Shown: positions 52,646 through 61,630, counted from the first letter of the stretch. The stretch is DNA of 64,000 nt from Anaerovorax odorimutans (GCF_024459955.1 NZ_JANFXK010000004.1:62001-126000), one strand, 5' to 3'. The notes: a model not told the origin generated them from the sequence alone. Numbers and translations are program-made.

Positions 52646-53840
52646 CTGCGTCCTCCCTGGCCTGTTTGGCTCTGGACAAATGTCCGGATGCCGCCAGCGC
52701 CTCATTTTCTTTCAGTTTCTCATCCAGCGGAACAATTGTGTAAACCTGTTTGCCGCCGGAGTAGTATTTGTCCACCCAGGTGGGAACTGCGCTCATGGAA
52801 AGCTGACTGATTCCGCTGTCTTCAGCATATGTAAGATCTACCCTTGCTATGACGCCTTGCTCCGTGTAGCGGTTGTTCAGCGTTTCCGTCCTCTGGTTGG
52901 AAATGAAATTTCCCATGCTGTAAAAGACCGGAACCTTTTTCCCGGAATCACCTGCGGTGAGCCAGGCTGTTTCCTGCAGCACATGGGGATGGGAAGCAAA
53001 GATTATGTCCGCGCCCATGTCGGCGGTCAGCTGCGCCAGCTTTTTCTGATATTTGTTGGCAGCCTTCTGGTACTCTTCGCCCCAGTGATAATAAGCTATG
53101 ATCACCTGCGCTCCCGCGTTTCTGGCCCGATCAATGGTCTCCCTGATTTTGCCGGAGTCCTCTTCAAGGGTATTAAAATTAAAGGAATTGATATGAGCCG
53201 CCACTTCATCGGAAACCGCGCTGCCATTGATGGACACGCCGCCGCTGCCGGAGCCGGTTTCGTATGTAAAGGCAACTACACCCACCTTAACACCCTTCAC
53301 GTCCTGAATCAGATAGCGTTCCTGCTCTTCCTCCTTCACGCTGCCAACAGCAGGCAGACCGTTTTTTTCCAGGACCTTCAGGGTTCGCAGAATTCCCTCC
53401 AGACCTTTGTCCGCCATATGGTTATTGGCGGTAAGCGCCACATCAAATCCCGCGTTTTTCAGCGCTGTGGCGATGGCATCCGGGGAACTGAAATAAGGAA
53501 AGCCCGAGTAGGGTTTTCCGGAAAAAGTGGTTTCCACGTTGCACAGAGCCAGATCCGCCGCCTCAATGTAGGGCTTTACATATTGAAAATTGTTGTCGTA
53601 ATTGTACTCTTTTTTCTTCGAATCGTACTGGGCCTCGGTCTGGGGATTATGGGACATGATATCTCCCACGCATACGATTGACAGCGGAATCTCCCTGGCC
53701 GGCTTGCTTGCATCTGTCGGAGCCCCAGCCGGCGCGGCGGCCGACAATTTTGTCCAGGCTAAAAGAATAGCCAGCCCCAGCAGAGCCAGGGCCAGCATAC
53801 TAAAGACTCCTATTTTTAATTTATTTGTCTTTTTTTCCAT
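52617..53840 (-). CDS. CapA family protein (metallophosphoesterase-like)
   Basis: A 407-residue protein with a signal anchor (about 14-32, ALALLGLAILLAW) and an extracellular domain of the poly-gamma-glutamate capsule biosynthesis CapA family: CVGDIMSHN, ALTANNHMADKG, IIAYYHWGEEY and FASHPHVLQ are the conserved metal-site motifs. Capsule genes (capB, capC) are absent, so its job is likely envelope-related and unknown. It is upstream of, and overlaps, pepV. Confidence 0.88.
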   Translation of the reverse strand: MEKKTNKLKIGVFSMLALALLGLAILLAWTKLSAAAPAGAPTDASKPAREIPLSIVCVGDIMSHNPQTEAQYDSKKKEYNYDNNFQYVKPYIEAADLALCNVETTFSGKPYSGFPYFSSPDAIATALKNAGFDVALTANNHMADKGLEGILRTLKVLEKNGLPAVGSVKEEEQERYLIQDVKGVKVGVVAFTYETGSGSGGVSINGSAVSDEVAAHINSFNFNTLEEDSGKIRETIDRARNAGAQVIIAYYHWGEEYQKAANKYQKKLAQLTADMGADIIFASHPHVLQETAWLTAGDSGKKVPVFYSMGNFISNQRTETLNNRYTEQGVIARVDLTYAEDSGISQLSMSAVPTWVDKYYSGGKQVYTIVPLDEKLKENEALAASGHLSRAKQAREDADGILGINQQ

Positions 53841-53857
53841 TTTTTCTTCCGTAAAAG

Positions 53858-54082
53858 TTACTGAACTGCTTCGACTCCCTTGATCTCCGGATAGCTTTCC
53901 ATCAGGATTCTCTCAACAACGCCTTTGATCGTCATCTGAGCGCCCGGGCATCCCGCACAGTGTCCCTGCAGTCTTACTTTTACAATGTGATCGTCCGTAT
54001 ATTCTACGAACTCGATGTCTCCTCCGTCTCTCTGGAGGAAAGGTCTGATCTGGTCTAATCCTTCTTTAATCTTCTGTTCCAT
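53858..54082 (-). CDS. NifU-like iron-sulfur scaffold (C-terminal type)
   Basis: A 74-residue single NifU C-terminal domain that carries or transfers [4Fe-4S] clusters, with the CxxC pair in GHCAGCPGAQMT. Its stop overlaps the start of the downstream reading by one base, because the binding-protein stop shares TAATG with it. Such solo domains are common in Clostridia. Confidence 0.93.
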   Translation of the reverse strand: MEQKIKEGLDQIRPFLQRDGGDIEFVEYTDDHIVKVRLQGHCAGCPGAQMTIKGVVERILMESYPEIKGVEAVQ

Positions 54083-55329
54083 TATTCATTCTCCTTTTTC
54101 TTATCTTTTTTCTTTGTGTTTTTTTCCGGTTCTACCGGATCAATGGTACATATCGGCTTGATTTTTTTATTAGCAATTGTATTTATAACAACGGATTTCT
54201 TAGGATCTCCGACGCTATCAAATGTAATCTTTCCCGAAGCGCCTTCAAAATCGGCAGTCTCGGCCAGGGCCTGGCGGATATCTTCACCGGTACTGTTTTC
54301 CCCTGCTGTCTCAATGGCTTTGATTGCCAGCAGATAGGCATCAAAGCCCAGAGCGGTTTCTGCCGCCGCGGTCTCATCCTTGCCGTACTCTTTGCTGTAA
54401 GCATCGAGGAACTCCTGAGACGTTTCCGTAACAGCCTCCTCTTCCGTATACAGCGTGGAGAAGGCAACATTATTATAAACGTATTTTCCGGCGCTGTCCA
54501 TAAATTCATCGGTGGACCAGTCGCTGTCTCCCAGGAATGTCACATTGCTGATTCCCATTTTCTTGGCCTGTTTGAGAATATTGGCCGCATCGGGAATATC
54601 TCCCGGAAGGAATACCGTGCTTACTCTGGAATTGGCAATCGCCTGCAGCTGCTGGGAAAAGTCCTTATCTCCGCCCTTGAACTTCTGATAAACGGCTATA
54701 GCCTCCGAATCCCCGGTCAGCTCAACGAATTTGTCCTTAAAACTGCTGGCCATGGCAGTGGCCTGATCGTCGTCCTCCGGCGCCAGTATTCCGGTTTTCT
54801 TTTCCTTTAGCTGTTCGTATACGTATCTGGCCAGAGCATCGCCCTGATAGGACTCCACAAAGCACACCCGGAAATAATAAGGATGATTTTTGGTCACCAG
54901 CGGATTGACGTTGGTCATGGCGATTCCCGGAATCTTAGCCGCTTCCAGGTAATCGTTGGCCACCAGCGAGTAGATGCTCCCGTAACTGCCCAGAACAGCC
55001 AGAGGCTGCTTTTTAATCAAGTCGGCCATCGCCGTATCCGCGGCGTCAATATCCGATTTGTTATCGGCATAAATCAGCTCTACCTTTTTTCCCAGAACCT
55101 TGGGATATAGTTCGTGGGCCAGCTCGATCCCCTGGACTTCCAGCTCACCCTGCTGTTTATCCGCACCGCTCATAGGCTCGTAAACTCCGATTCTTATAGT
55201 ATCATCCGCCTGTGGATTTTTATTTATAAATGCTTCTTTAAAATTGTCAAATGTCGTGCATCCTGCGAGCGACAATGAAAAAACGCCCGCCGCAAGAATG
55301 CCGGCTATTATTTTCTTCGCCTTTGTCAT
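54082..55329 (-). CDS. LIV-type ABC transporter substrate-binding lipoprotein, orphan
   Basis: A 415-residue lipoprotein with signal to lipobox LAGC (Cys24) and a periplasmic-binding type 1 domain of the branched-chain amino acid receptor group (RIGVYEPMSGADKQQGELEVQGIELA; here in short: GVYEPMSGADKQQGE). No LivH/LivM/LivG/LivF partners lie nearby. A Lys/Glu-rich tail (KKDKKKENE) ends the chain. It precedes the NifU-like gene with a 1-bp overlap, so it heads a four-gene operon. It may feed a permease elsewhere or act as a sensor. Confidence 0.88.
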   Translation of the reverse strand: MTKAKKIIAGILAAGVFSLSLAGCTTFDNFKEAFINKNPQADDTIRIGVYEPMSGADKQQGELEVQGIELAHELYPKVLGKKVELIYADNKSDIDAADTAMADLIKKQPLAVLGSYGSIYSLVANDYLEAAKIPGIAMTNVNPLVTKNHPYYFRVCFVESYQGDALARYVYEQLKEKKTGILAPEDDDQATAMASSFKDKFVELTGDSEAIAVYQKFKGGDKDFSQQLQAIANSRVSTVFLPGDIPDAANILKQAKKMGISNVTFLGDSDWSTDEFMDSAGKYVYNNVAFSTLYTEEEAVTETSQEFLDAYSKEYGKDETAAAETALGFDAYLLAIKAIETAGENSTGEDIRQALAETADFEGASGKITFDSVGDPKKSVVINTIANKKIKPICTIDPVEPEKNTKKKDKKKENE

Positions 55330-55447
55330 GCTATCATCTCCACCTTTTTTCCCTTATTCTCTAATCGCGAAACCGCCCTTCCGGGTTACATGTACATCAA
55401 ATTATACCTGTTTTTTGCAAAAAGGTAAAGTCTGCTTAAAAAAAAGG

Positions 55448-55477
55448 TTGTTTCAATCCATATAAAGGTGGTATAAC
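55448..55477 (+). promoter_or_regulatory. sigma-A promoter of reverse rubrerythrin
   Basis: TTGTTT, 18-nt spacer, TATAAC, giving a leader of about 40 nt. Confidence 0.65.
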
Positions 55478-55522
55478 TAAGTTACAGCAAATTTACAAGA
55501 AAATATTGGGAGGTAGAAAATT

Positions 55523-56065
55523 ATGAAATGGACTTGTTCAGTATGCGGATACACTCACGAAGGACCGGAACCACCAGCTCAGTGCCCACAGTGCAAGGTA
55601 CCCGCTGAAAAATTCGTAAAGGTAGAAGAAGGAAAGAGAGAATGGGCTGACCAGCACGTTGTCGGCGTTGCGAAGGACGTTGATCCGGAAATCGTGCAGG
55701 GCCTTAGAGATAACTTTGCAGGGGAATGCTCCGAAGTAGGAATGTATCTGGCTATGGCAAGAGTTGCCCACAGAGAAGGATATCCTGAAATCGGACTTTA
55801 CTGGGAAAAAGCTGCCTGGGAAGAAGCTGAGCACGCTGCAAAATTCGCAGAGCTTCTGGGCGAAGTTGTTACAGACTCCACTAAGAAGAATCTGGAAATG
55901 CGTGTAGACGCTGAAAACGGCGCGTGCGCAGGTAAAAAAGCTCTGGCTAAAATGGCTAAGGATCAGAATCTGGACGCAATCCATGATACGGTTCACGAAA
56001 TGGCCAAGGACGAAGCAAGACACGGCTGTGCTTTCGAAGGTTTACTTAAGAGATACTTTGGTTAA
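55523..56065 (+). CDS. reverse rubrerythrin
   Basis: A 180-residue non-heme iron peroxidase or oxygen reductase of anaerobes. The rubredoxin site is at the N terminus ([10 protein letters not shown], then CPQCKVP: two CxxC knuckles) and the ferritin-like di-iron domain follows ([36 protein letters not shown]). This is the reverse of classic rubrerythrin, whose rubredoxin is C-terminal. It is highly likely expressed on oxygen exposure, with a strong GGGAGG and own promoter. Confidence 0.95.
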   Translation: MKWTCSVCGYTHEGPEPPAQCPQCKVPAEKFVKVEEGKREWADQHVVGVAKDVDPEIVQGLRDNFAGECSEVGMYLAMARVAHREGYPEIGLYWEKAAWEEAEHAAKFAELLGEVVTDSTKKNLEMRVDAENGACAGKKALAKMAKDQNLDAIHDTVHEMAKDEARHGCAFEGLLKRYFG

Positions 56066-56075
56066 AATCAAAGAT

Positions 56076-56108
56076 AAAAAGGATGCGGTTATGTCTGCAT
56101 CCTTTTTT
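56076..56108 (+). terminator. reverse rubrerythrin terminator
   Basis: AAAAAGGATGC pairs with GCATCCTTTTTT and a T-run ends it. Confidence 0.9.
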
Positions 56109-56148
56109 CGTACACAGGAAAATTAATGGAAAAGGAGCAACACGCTTT

Positions 56149-57312
56149 ATGAAAAAGTTTCAATATTACATCCCTACCCGGATTCTCTTCGGCAAGGGAG
56201 CCCTGGACGGGCTGCACAAGCAGCAGCTGCCGGGCAAAAAAGCGCTGATCGTAATCAGCAGCGGAAAATCCACCAAAGCCAACGGTTATCTGGCCAGAGT
56301 GGAGGAGCAGCTTGAAAAAGCAGGCTGTGAGCATGTACTGTTTGATAAGATCCTGCCCAATCCCGTACTGCGCCACGTCACGGAGGGCGGCGCTCTCGCA
56401 AAAGAGGAAGGCTGCGATTTCGTCGTTGGCCTGGGCGGAGGCAGCAGCATGGACGCTGCCAAGGCCATAGCGGTTATGGCGACCAACCCCGGCGATTATT
56501 GGGATTACAATGGAGGCAAAACCGGCAGGAATTTGCCGCTGGTCTGTGATCCTCTGCCGATCGTAGCCATCACCACCACCGCGGGCACGGGATCGGAAGC
56601 CGATGCTGCCACGGTCACCACCAAAGAGGAAACCAATGAAAAATGCGGTTTTGTTCACGAAAAGCTCTATCCGGCTATCTCCGTGGTAGATCCTGATCTG
56701 ATGATGACCATTCCGCCGATGCTGACCGCCTACCAGGGATTTGATGCTTTGTTCCACGCAGTGGAGAGCGTCATCAATAAGTATGAAAACCCCATGGGCG
56801 AAATGTTCGCCCTCAAGGCCATCGAGTATATTGCCAAATATCTGCCGGTGGCCGTAAAGGATGGGAGCAACGAGGAGGCCCGCAGCTATGTGGCTCTGGC
56901 AAACACCCTGGCCGGATTCTTTATGATGTGCACATCGGAGCATTCCATGGAGCACGCTCTCAGCGCTTACCACCACGACCTGCCCCACGGCGCCGGACTG
57001 ATTATGATCAGCCTGCCTTATCATAGTCATTTTGTGGAGACGCATACTTGTGACGAGCTCTACATCAAAATGGCTAAGGCCATGGGCCGTTATCATGCCA
57101 AATCGGCAGATGACTTTATCGATGCCCTGCGCCAGCTGCAGATCGACTGCGGCGTGGACCAGCTGAAAATGAGCGATTACGGAATCAAGCAGGACGACCT
57201 GTCGAAATACGTAACCAACGCAAAGGAATCCATGGGACGCCTCTTCGCCTGCGATCCCGCAGAGTTGACCGATGAAGATGTACTGAAAATTTATCAGCAG
57301 TCTTATCGCTAA
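56149..57312 (+). CDS. iron-containing alcohol dehydrogenase (group III)
   Basis: A 387-residue NAD(P)-dependent oxidoreductase acting on an alcohol/aldehyde pair in fermentation. The NAD loop GLGGGSSMDAAKAIA and the metal site are clear: Asp in GFDALFHAVES with its His, and the His pair in EHSMEHALSAYHHDLPHGAG. ATG 56149 has AAGGAG 10 nt upstream. It lies downstream of the rubrerythrin terminator as a separate gene. Butanol-dehydrogenase-like enzymes are its closest relatives; the substrate is not determinable. Confidence 0.95.
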   Translation: MKKFQYYIPTRILFGKGALDGLHKQQLPGKKALIVISSGKSTKANGYLARVEEQLEKAGCEHVLFDKILPNPVLRHVTEGGALAKEEGCDFVVGLGGGSSMDAAKAIAVMATNPGDYWDYNGGKTGRNLPLVCDPLPIVAITTTAGTGSEADAATVTTKEETNEKCGFVHEKLYPAISVVDPDLMMTIPPMLTAYQGFDALFHAVESVINKYENPMGEMFALKAIEYIAKYLPVAVKDGSNEEARSYVALANTLAGFFMMCTSEHSMEHALSAYHHDLPHGAGLIMISLPYHSHFVETHTCDELYIKMAKAMGRYHAKSADDFIDALRQLQIDCGVDQLKMSDYGIKQDDLSKYVTNAKESMGRLFACDPAELTDEDVLKIYQQSYR

Positions 57313-57320
57313 AACAGTTT

Positions 57321-57363
57321 AAGGAGCGGCCGCCGGCTGATTTTGCCCGGCGGGACGCTCCTT
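57321..57363 (+). terminator. alcohol dehydrogenase terminator
   Basis: AAGGAGCG and CGCCGG pair with CCGGCG and CGCTCCTT, then a T-rich end. Confidence 0.85.
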
Positions 57364-57403
57364 AATTTTATTGGGAATCATTGGATCCCGTCATACACAC
57401 TTT

Positions 57404-58267
57404 TTATTGAAAATTAATCTTCATATCTCCCATATCGCACTGGGATTCAATTCGATTGGCCGCAGCGGGATTTTCCATTACATAAGTGCCGCCTACGCTT
57501 TGACCGTTTATGGAGCAGTCTCCCATATTGGTCTCTGTCTTAATGGCATATGTGTTCTGCGGCAGTGAAGTAGTCAGCGTACAGTCCCCCGTATCACAGT
57601 CTATTTTCGTCGTCCCGGCAAAGGCTCCCGACAAGGTCATTGCTCCGGTGTTTAGTTCAACATTCGCAGAGGATGAACGGATCTCATTGCCTTTCAGGTC
57701 CCCGATATCAGCCCGTAGATTCATTCCCCCTACCGTAACCCGTTCTATAGTCACGTCGCCGGCATCGGATCCCACCTCCAGTGTTCCCGCGGTCAGGTCG
57801 CTGATTTTTACATCTCCCATATCACTTTCGACCTTAACCCGATCAAATTTCGTTCCCTTGGGATAATAAATCTTTACGACTGTGCCTTTATAATCTCCGG
57901 TGCGGAAGATATTCAGGTTAAGCCAGTGTCACCTGTGGTCGGCGGGCCGTACGTTCAGAATCCCGTTTTCCACGGACACTTTTGGTACGCCCGCCCGCTT
58001 TTCATAACTTACCTCCACCGCAAACTGCTGGCCTTCCATAAGTTCCACCTGACCCAGATCAGCATCTACATCAATGGATGAAAAGCTTTCCGCTGCTATC
58101 CTCTGGTTTTCTCCCTGCCCATAGGTAAGGCTGATCCAGGGGACTCTGTCTTCTACTCTGGACAAGCTCCCGATTCCCCCAAGCGCCGCTCCGACGATGC
58201 TGAGGATAAGACCTGTGCCTACCACGATTCCGCAAATCGTCAAAAACATTTTCATTCTTTTATTCAT
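57404..58267 (-). pseudogene. DUF4097-family envelope protein interrupted by in-frame TGA
   Basis: One continuous frame on the minus strand with a single TGA at 57929-57931. The first part (112 residues) has a membrane anchor (MKMFLTICGIVVGTGLILSIV) and the start of the beta-helix; after the stop another 174 residues continue in the same frame (LNLNIFRTGDYKG, then repeats such as VESDMGDVKISDL, SDAGDVTIERV and CDTGDCTLT), the DUF4097 adhesin-like pattern. So the gene was complete until a nonsense mutation. An internal ATG at 57820 could start a truncated piece, but it has no signal peptide. It is the last gene of the PadR-DUF1700 operon. Confidence 0.8.
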
Positions 58268-58880
58268 GTCTGCCTTCCTCCTTTGCCAGCTTTCTCTCCC
58301 GCCTTCTCTGGCTGCTCCTCTGCATTTCTTTAGCAGTAACGCGAAGCAGCGCTCTGGCGCCTATTACAACACCCACACACAAAACAGCCGTCAGCCCGGC
58401 GGCCACAAGACCCATACCGATCAGCATCATACCACTTGCTATGCTTCCGCCAAGCCCCGCAAAACCGATTCCCACCAGTGCGATGCCTCCGGCGCAGAAA
58501 GCAATCAGGCTGGCCAGCAGAGCGATGATCACTATGAAGATGCTGACGAAAACAGCAAAGGCCACGGCTCCCAGCGCAATGGCTACCGGAAAGGCTACCG
58601 GAGCCGCAAAGATTCCCAGGATCACCCAGAGGACTGCCGACAAGCCCTTTCTGGTCGTCTGACGCCCGTTCTCGCTGTCCAGCTGGCGAACCGCGTAGTC
58701 AGCTTTGATCTGCGTTGCCACCTTGGATGGACCCCCAAGCTCCCGGATAGTCTCCTCTTCCCTGTCCGGTCCGGCCTCATCAAAATATTCGCTGTAATAA
58801 TCCATGGCCGCCCGGATTTCTTCCTTCGGCAGCTTTGATAACTCCGCCGCCAGCCGGTTCATAAACTCTTGTCTATTCAT
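58260..58880 (-). CDS. DUF1700-family membrane protein
   Basis: A 206-residue protein. The N-terminal part (MNRQEFMNRLAAELSKLP, then YYSEYFDEAG and ELGGPSKVA) is the DUF1700 cytoplasmic domain; the rest has three or four hydrophobic helices with Gly-rich segments (FVSIFIVIIALLASLIAF). Start ATG 58880 lies 8 bp inside the PadR gene. In Firmicutes it usually stands between PadR and DUF4097, as here, and is thought to act in envelope homeostasis. A longer frame to 58952 has no ribosome site. Confidence 0.9.
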   Translation of the reverse strand: MNRQEFMNRLAAELSKLPKEEIRAAMDYYSEYFDEAGPDREEETIRELGGPSKVATQIKADYAVRQLDSENGRQTTRKGLSAVLWVILGIFAAPVAFPVAIALGAVAFAVFVSIFIVIIALLASLIAFCAGGIALVGIGFAGLGGSIASGMMLIGMGLVAAGLTAVLCVGVVIGARALLRVTAKEMQRSSQRRRERKLAKEEGRHE

Positions 58881-59193
58881 TATCTTCACCCCCGCTAAGC
58901 AAGGTATCAATTTGACCCTTGTAAACTTTCCACTCTTTCCTATACATTTCACATCGTTCTTTGCCTTTTTCCGTCACGGTATAATACCGCCGGTTCCTGC
59001 CCTGGTAGGGCTGATCATAGGTCCGCAGATAATCTTCCTTCTGCAGACGCCGCAGCACCGGATACAGGGTTGACTCGGAAATATCCAAAACCTTTTTCAT
59101 GGATTGGGTCAACACGTATCCATAGGTGTCTTCTTTTGAAAGGACCGACAATACACACGCTTCCAGAAGGGCTGATTCAATTTTAAATCCCAT
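58873..59193 (-). CDS. PadR-family transcriptional regulator
   Basis: A 106-residue winged-helix regulator, with the family pattern ALLEACVLSVLSKEDTYGYVL, LDISESTLYPVLRRLQKEDYL (short: ESTLYPVLRRLQKED) and a C-terminal dimerisation helix. AAGGAGGAG lies 5 nt before ATG 59193. It probably represses its own operon through the palindrome at 59280-59304 and releases on ligand or envelope signal. Confidence 0.93.
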   Translation of the reverse strand: MGFKIESALLEACVLSVLSKEDTYGYVLTQSMKKVLDISESTLYPVLRRLQKEDYLRTYDQPYQGRNRRYYTVTEKGKERCEMYRKEWKVYKGQIDTLLSGGEDNE

Positions 59194-59279
59194 AGCTCCT
59201 CCTTCTTTCTCACGCAATTCCTCCTTACTGCAAAGCCGTCTCAGCGTAAGGAATATCGCACACTATATTGTTTATCTAT

Positions 59280-59312
59280 CAATACTATACGACGTATAAT
59301 ATTGTTTGTCAA
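59280..59312 (-). promoter_or_regulatory. promoter of the PadR operon overlapped by a palindromic operator
   Basis: On the minus strand TTGACA, 17-nt spacer, TATAGT. The palindrome CAATA(C/T)TATACGACGTATA(A/G)TATTG (59280-59304) covers the spacer and the -10 box, so binding there would block RNA polymerase. It is a good PadR operator candidate. Confidence 0.75.
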
Positions 59313-59333
59313 GCAAAAATTATGAAAAAGTTA

Positions 59334-59383
59334 TTGACTAAATCGGTCAACAGAGTTATGCTGGTGTTGACCGATTCGGTTAA
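59334..59383. promoter_or_regulatory. tandem TetR operators
   Basis: Two near-palindromic 17-mers: TTGACTAAATCGGTCAA (59334-59350) and TTGACCGATTCGGTTAA (59367-59383), centres 33 bp apart, three helical turns. The second ends just before the ribosome site of the TetR gene. Confidence 0.8.
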
Positions 59384-59399
59384 CGAAAGGAGTTTGCCC

Positions 59400-60017
59400 A
59401 TGAATGAGAAGTTTTTTAATCTGACTGCGGAAAAGCAGATGGCTATTGTCAACGCCGCGCTTCACGTATTCGCCAGGAACAGCTACAAAAAGGCTTCCAC
59501 TGAGGAAATCGCCAGGCTGGCGGGAATTTCCAAGAGCCTGCTTTTTCATTACTTTGAAAACAAGAACGGACTCTACTTTTATGTGTATCAATACGCCGAA
59601 AAGGCTATGCTTGAAGGTATGAAAGACTACTACGACGCCGATGAGCGCGACTTTTTCAAGGTGCTGATCAGCGCGCAGATGGCGAAAGCTCAGGTCCTTC
59701 GCAGGCATCCGGCTCTGATAGAGTTTCTGATGAATGCTTATCTGGAAAACGACGACGCTGTGGAAACTCAGATGGACAGCCGTTTTAAGGATTTGATCGC
59801 ATCCAGCCGCGAGGCGATACTGGCGCGCACCGATACCTGCAAGTTTAAAGATGAAATTTCCGTCGCCCAGGCGCTGGACATTATCTTCTGGATGTCGGAC
59901 GGTTTTATCCGCTCCCGGACAGAAGCGCAGCTTGCGGACATAGAGACGCTCAACGAGGAATTTCTTTTTTATATGGAGCTTCTGCGCCGTCAATTCTATA
60001 AGGAGGAATATCTGTAA
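59400..60017 (+). CDS. TetR-family transcriptional regulator
   Basis: A 205-residue repressor: N-terminal helix-turn-helix NSYKKASTEEIARLAGISKSLLFHYF (short: TEEIARLAGISKSLLFHYF) and a helical ligand domain. AAAGGAG lies 7 nt before ATG 59400; a longer reading frame crosses the operators and lacks a site. Two tandem operators lie directly upstream, so it should autoregulate the TetR-ABC operon. Its inducer might be a substrate of the ABC transporter. The stop overlaps the ATPase start. Confidence 0.93.
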   Translation: MNEKFFNLTAEKQMAIVNAALHVFARNSYKKASTEEIARLAGISKSLLFHYFENKNGLYFYVYQYAEKAMLEGMKDYYDADERDFFKVLISAQMAKAQVLRRHPALIEFLMNAYLENDDAVETQMDSRFKDLIASSREAILARTDTCKFKDEISVAQALDIIFWMSDGFIRSRTEAQLADIETLNEEFLFYMELLRRQFYKEEYL

Positions 60018-60793
60018 TGAAGATGATCGAGACAAAGGGCCTGACAAAATACTACGGAAAATCCAGAGGAATCATAGATTTGGATTTGTCGGTGGAACAA
60101 GGCGAGATCTATGGGTTTATCGGGCCAAACGGAGCGGGAAAGAGTACGACGATCCGCCTTCTTCTGGGGCTCATAACGCCTTCATCCGGCCAGGCAGCCG
60201 TAATGGGCAGGGATTGTGTCAGGGAGCGCACGCAAATCCTGTCTGAGACCGGTTACATGCCTTCTGAGGCTATGTTTTACGACAACCTGCGTGTAAAGGA
60301 AGTGATTGATCTTTCCGCTAAGCTGCATAAAAAAAATTGCAAAAAAGAGGCCGCACGCCTTTATGAACCCACCAGCGGTCTGGACCCGCTCATGCAGAAA
60401 GAATTTTTTTCACTGCTTGCGGAACGAAACCGGGAAGGGGCTACCATCTTTCTATCCTCCCACGTCCTCTCTGAAATCCAGCGCCATTGCCAGTCCGCGG
60501 CCATTATCCGGGACGGACGGCTGATCGTCAGCGATTCTGTGGAGGCGCTTTCCCGAACATCGGCGCGCAGGGTGGAGATTCACGGAATCAAGCAGCCTCC
60601 TGCGATCGACGGCATCGTTGACATCGACTGCGGCCCTGACAGCGTTCGTTTTCTGTACCAGGGGGAAATGCAGGCGCTCATTGCGTCCCTCAGCGGGCTT
60701 GGCATTGAAGATTTGTCCATATCGGAACCGGACATTGAAGAAATCTTTATGCATTTTTATAACGGAGGAGGTGCCGGAAATGGTCTTGTTTAG
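60017..60793 (+). CDS. ABC transporter ATPase with internal deletion of the signature motif
   Basis: A 258-residue ABC-2-type ATPase whose Walker A is intact (GPNGAGKSTT, residues 37-46), but residues after AARL (114) jump directly to YEPTSGLDPLMQ. Normally about 40 residues holding the LSxGQ signature and the hydrophobic Walker B strand with its Asp come between. The catalytic Glu and the D-loop remain, as does the switch His in SSHVLSEI. The frame is kept, so the protein would be made, but the dimer interface is broken and ATP hydrolysis unlikely. ATG 60017 overlaps the TetR stop (TAATG). Confidence 0.85.
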   Translation: MKMIETKGLTKYYGKSRGIIDLDLSVEQGEIYGFIGPNGAGKSTTIRLLLGLITPSSGQAAVMGRDCVRERTQILSETGYMPSEAMFYDNLRVKEVIDLSAKLHKKNCKKEAARLYEPTSGLDPLMQKEFFSLLAERNREGATIFLSSHVLSEIQRHCQSAAIIRDGRLIVSDSVEALSRTSARRVEIHGIKQPPAIDGIVDIDCGPDSVRFLYQGEMQALIASLSGLGIEDLSISEPDIEEIFMHFYNGGGAGNGLV

Positions 60794-61568
60794 ACATGAA
60801 TTAAAACAGAGCCGTAAAATGCTGCTGATCTGGAGCTGTGCGGTCGGGTTCATGCTGCTGATCTGCATGCTCCTGTATCCGGAGATGGAGCGTCAGATGG
60901 GAAGTATGGATAAGATGTTTTCCTCTATGGGCGGCTTCACACAGGCCTTTGGCATGGACCGGCTGAACTTTGCGTCGCTCATGGGCTTTTATGGTATTGA
61001 GTGCGGCAATATTCTTGGAATCGGAGGTTCCTTTTTTGCAGCTCTTTTGGGAATCGGCATGCTGTCCAAGGAGGAAAGCGGCCATACGGCTGAATTTCTT
61101 CTGACCCATCCCATCAGCCGCATACAGGCGGTCTGGCAGAAGCTGGCGGCTTTGATCTGTCAGCTGGTTCTGTTCAATGTGATTTGCCTCGCCTGTGCGT
61201 TCCTCTCTTTCGCGCTCATTGATGAAAGCGTGGACGGAAAGGCCTTTGCCCTTTTCCACCTTGCGCAGTTTCTTCTGCAGCTGGAGATCGCCTTCGTGTG
61301 TTTCTGCGTTTCCGCTTTTATCCGCAGGAGCGGTCTGGGACTGGGGCTCGGTCTGGCAGCACTGCTCTATTTTCTCAATATTATCTGCAATATCAGCGAT
61401 GAAGCCAAGTGGCTCAAATATATCACGCCCTTCAAATATGCGGACGCTTCCTCAGTAATTCCTGAGGCTCAGCTGGATGCCGGTCTCGTCACTTTGGGGG
61501 TGTGTTATGCGCTGGTCGCCGTCCTGGTCGCTGTCTTCCATTACCAGCGAAAAGATATCAGCGCTTAA
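60780..61568 (+). CDS. ABC-2 type transporter permease
   Basis: A 262-residue membrane protein with six predicted helices (first LLIWSCAVGFMLLICMLLY), the two cytoplasmic motifs EESGHTAEFLLTHPISR before TM3, and VFHYQRKDISA at the end. It is the partner permease of the ATPase and overlaps its end by 14 bp. GGAGGAGG... stands upstream of ATG 60780; a longer frame to 60618 lies inside the ATPase gene. The transported substrate is unknown. Confidence 0.88.
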   Translation: MVLFRHELKQSRKMLLIWSCAVGFMLLICMLLYPEMERQMGSMDKMFSSMGGFTQAFGMDRLNFASLMGFYGIECGNILGIGGSFFAALLGIGMLSKEESGHTAEFLLTHPISRIQAVWQKLAALICQLVLFNVICLACAFLSFALIDESVDGKAFALFHLAQFLLQLEIAFVCFCVSAFIRRSGLGLGLGLAALLYFLNIICNISDEAKWLKYITPFKYADASSVIPEAQLDAGLVTLGVCYALVAVLVAVFHYQRKDISA

Positions 61569-61630
61569 ACAGGAGGGGCTGTTTGGGGCATTTCCCGCTA
61601 AATGGGATGATTCTAAAACCAGACCATTAT

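Noticed and set aside
57929-57931. Selenocysteine decoding of the TGA in the DUF4097 gene
   Set aside because: The codon is not at a conserved Cys of the family, the residue after it (HWLNLNIF) is structural, and no stable SECIS-like hairpin with an apical GGTC/GGCC lies directly after it. A nonsense mutation is simpler.
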